Source: an uncultured Chthoniobacterales bacterium (GTDB lineage: Bacteria; Verrucomicrobiota; Verrucomicrobiia; Chthoniobacterales; UBA10450). Taken from it: 7,002 nt of DNA. A program made the translations under genes and the position numbers. The stretch is taken from the NCBI GenBank assembly GCA_955652155.1, contig CATPAT010000234.1:1-7002 (forward strand), read 5' to 3'. The notes under the pieces are model-generated. The model saw nothing but the letters and a program-made list of their open reading frames with translations, was not told the origin of the DNA and made no database searches. Below, piece by piece: positions 5,408 through 7,002 of the stretch (the stretch's first letter is position 1; every line of letters starts with the position of its first letter).

Positions 5408-5670
5408 GCCTTCCCCATCGAACACGAAATGCAAGCACACAGCGAGAGAATCCGATCGCTATCTCTCTAACTCTTGCCTGCCGCCTTGGACCATACGCGG
5501 AACCGCCGTTTTTAATTTGACCGACTGCGAGGCGAATCAATACGATCAGCGCTACGCAAAACCGGTCCGCTTTCCTCTTGCCACGCCGCAGGCTTGGCGG
5601 AGGCGGGGACGTGAAGCAAACTCGGTTGCTTCATGAGGGGGCCTCTTTGGCGGAGTTTGAATCCATTCCG
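5408..5670. promoter_or_regulatory. Divergent intergenic region between two genes for exported proteins
   Basis: These 263 bp separate the starts of two divergent genes and must hold both promoters. I cannot point to convincing -35 and -10 boxes on either strand. A 7-9 base G-rich run (GGCGGAG at 5649-5655) lies 15 nt before the ATG at 5671, rather far for a ribosome binding site. The segment 5581-5611 (GCCGCAGGCTTGGCGGAGGC and flanks) resembles GC-rich dispersed intergenic repeats seen in many genomes. That is an impression, not shown by a second copy here. Confidence 0.4.
5612..5633. repeat. Perfect 8-bp stem-loop in the leader of the coiled-coil protein gene
   Basis: Arms TGAAGCAA (5612-5619) and TTGCTTCA (5626-5633) are perfectly complementary around the loop ACTCGG. 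It ends 37 bp before the ATG at 5671. It could be an operator palindrome or an mRNA leader hairpin. It is followed by TGAGGGGG, not by a T-run, so it is not a typical terminator. Confidence 0.6.
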
Positions 5671-7002
5671 ATGAGACGAGTAACTGCAAATAGCACAATC
5701 ATGATTGCGAAATTGATGTTGATATTGTTGTTCATTGCTGCCGCAATCTTTTCGGTTGATCGCGCCGCGGCGCAGAAGACTGACGATCTGTCGAAAGAAG
5801 CAGCGCAAAAGCCGACTACGGACAAGGGTGCAGCGGAGAAGGCCGCAGCTGAAAAAGCCGCTTGGGAAAAAGAAAAGGCCGCTTGGGAGAAGAAACAGGC
5901 CGATCTTGAAGCTCACAGGAAAAAGGAAGAGGCGATTGAACGTGAAGTGGACGAAGCCAACCAACGCGTTCAGAATGACATCGACAAATACAATTGTGAA
6001 AAGCTCCCGGAGAAAATCGAGCTGTACCAGTCTCTTCTCGGTAGACTTAACAACGAAGAAGCATCTCTCAAGCAGGACCTGGAGGACATTGGCAAGTCCC
6101 TTGGCAAAATTGACGCACACACTTCGACCATTCGCTTCTTAAACGAGCAGGCCAAAAATGAAGCTGAGCGAGGGCGCCTGCTTGACGAAGCAAATGATTT
6201 GCGTAACCGCGGTACCCGGTTGCGGGAAAGGATCGACGAAATCAGAAAGCGACTTTACGGGGACCTCCCAGCTGAGCGCGAACAACTAAGCAACGAGATC
6301 CGCGAGGCCACAAAGAAGCTCGCGGATTGCAAAAAAAAGCAGGCAAAGCCCGCCCCGGCAACTTCGGGCCCGACCACCCCGCCGCCAGGGAAGGAGGTTG
6401 CCAAAGACGATTGCGACGGGCTCAAGGAAAAAATCCGGACCCTGCAGGATTCACTGCGTAAACGTCAGGCGGAACCTGCAACTCCAAAGGAGGAGCTCGA
6501 AACCATAAGAAAACAAATCGACGATCTCCTGGACCGACTCGCTAACTGTCCGAAGCAAGAACCGATCGACGCGCAGTTTGATTGTCTAAAAGCGAAGTTC
6601 CCGGGTACACGGCTCTTTGAAGGCAAAAGAGATAAAGCGTGGGATCCTATAAGTAAGCGCGAGTTCGACTGGGACACGGACAAGCAGGCGTGGATAGACA
6701 TAGACACAAGGGAGTCGATTTGCCCGCCAAGCGGGATTGATCCGTGTTTGGTGGGGACGTGGAAATGCATAGACTTTAAAGAACCGAACAACAGGGAGTT
6801 CACCGGCGGCGGGACCGGGTTTCGGGTCACCTTCAAAAGCGATGGCACCGAGACGGTTGACTACTCGTCGATGCAACCAACCAAGTTGGGGCCGGATGCT
6901 ACGCTTACTTTTACTGGCACGGCGTCGGCCAAGATTTCAACCGACAAAGGCGTCGCCAAAACAGAAGGGGCGCAAAACGTCTATCTCGGTGTGAGTATGC
7001 AC
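5671..7002 (+). CDS. Secreted coiled-coil protein with a C-terminal calycin-like domain, partial
   Basis: The frame is open for 444 codons and runs off the right edge. I do not know its function. Residues 1-34 form a signal peptide: basic start MRRVTANS, hydrophobic core KLMLILLFIAAAIF (14-27) and an A-X-A cleavage region RAAAQ (31-35). Residues 40-225 are highly charged, rich in Lys, Glu, Ala, Gln and Asp, and predicted to be a long coiled coil. A perfect heptad duplication, EKAAWEK twice (61-74), lies near its start. A Pro/Thr-rich linker follows (226-240), then a second short coiled coil (about 248-292). Residues 321-348 (WDPISKREFDWDTDKQAWID) look like a short beta motif, and from about 358 CLVGTWKCIDF, GGGTGFRVTFKSDGTETVDYS (379-399) and TLTFTGTASA (411-420) look like the first strands of a lipocalin-like barrel. 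Start: the ATG at 5671 gives the best signal peptide; GTG 5611 and ATG 5701 are alternatives. A periplasmic or surface location is inferred. Confidence 0.85.
   Translation, partial: MRRVTANSTIMIAKLMLILLFIAAAIFSVDRAAAQKTDDLSKEAAQKPTTDKGAAEKAAAEKAAWEKEKAAWEKKQADLEAHRKKEEAIEREVDEANQRVQNDIDKYNCEKLPEKIELYQSLLGRLNNEEASLKQDLEDIGKSLGKIDAHTSTIRFLNEQAKNEAERGRLLDEANDLRNRGTRLRERIDEIRKRLYGDLPAEREQLSNEIREATKKLADCKKKQAKPAPATSGPTTPPPGKEVAKDDCDGLKEKIRTLQDSLRKRQAEPATPKEELETIRKQIDDLLDRLANCPKQEPIDAQFDCLKAKFPGTRLFEGKRDKAWDPISKREFDWDTDKQAWIDIDTRESICPPSGIDPCLVGTWKCIDFKEPNNREFTGGGTGFRVTFKSDGTETVDYSSMQPTKLGPDATLTFTGTASAKISTDKGVAKTEGAQNVYLGVSMH

Noticed and set aside
5611..5671. GTG 5611 as start of the coiled-coil protein
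   Set aside because: It would place 20 extra residues before a complete signal peptide and translate through the hairpin at 5612-5633. The ATG at 5671 gives a normal signal peptide.
5512..6120. A 202-codon minus-strand open frame with hydrophobic Phe/Leu runs
   Set aside because: It is the mirror of the Lys/Glu-rich coiled coil on the plus strand (AAA/GAA codons read as Phe/Leu/Ser in reverse). The plus frame has the signal peptide and stays open to the window end.

Overview
The window is bacterial chromosomal DNA of moderate-to-high GC, probably one contig from an uncultured or environmental genome. The gene types (a Sdh1-type succinate dehydrogenase, a persulfide dioxygenase with two rhodanese domains, a Moco sulfite oxidase and secreted coiled-coil proteins) suit Verrucomicrobiota, Acidobacteriota or similar soil lineages. 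That placement is inference, because no phylogenetic marker is present.

Left half (1-3882, all minus strand, read right to left): a tightly packed set that looks like one transcription unit. It begins with a 61-residue two-helix membrane protein (3882-3697). A cytoplasmic-type sulfite oxidase-family molybdoenzyme follows (3644-2568), then a 105-bp gap holding a perfect hairpin of a REP-like repeat, then an MBL-rhodanese-rhodanese persulfide dioxygenase (2462-1059). Its stop overlaps the start of a five-helix membrane anchor of succinate dehydrogenase (1062-280), and the first 92 residues of the flavoprotein subunit SdhA come next (276 to beyond the left edge). Read as a pathway, persulfide sulfur is oxidised to sulfite, sulfite to sulfate, and complex II feeds the quinone pool. 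The coupling is inferred from gene order only.

Middle (about 4016-4795): a non-coding, scar-like region. It opens with the 5' half of a tRNA-Ala(GGC) that loses tRNA identity in the 3' strand of the anticodon stem, and no 3' half is seen downstream. It continues with a 10-bp motif in three copies, a 13-bp perfect tandem duplication, and three copies of a 24-25 bp repeat with the core TGTCAAAAAGG, all in one orientation. This looks like the edge or decayed remains of one or more mobile elements, or possibly an assembly junction.

Right part (4796-7002): two divergent genes for exported proteins share a 263-bp intergenic region. The minus-strand one encodes a 203-residue putative lipoprotein. 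The plus-strand one, cut by the right edge after 444 residues, encodes a signal-peptide protein with a long charged coiled coil, a proline-rich linker and the start of a beta-rich, calycin/lipocalin-like domain.

No CRISPR array, intact transposase, integrase or complete RNA gene is visible. The least explained parts are the tRNA break with its repeats, and the joining of sulfur-oxidation genes to complex II.
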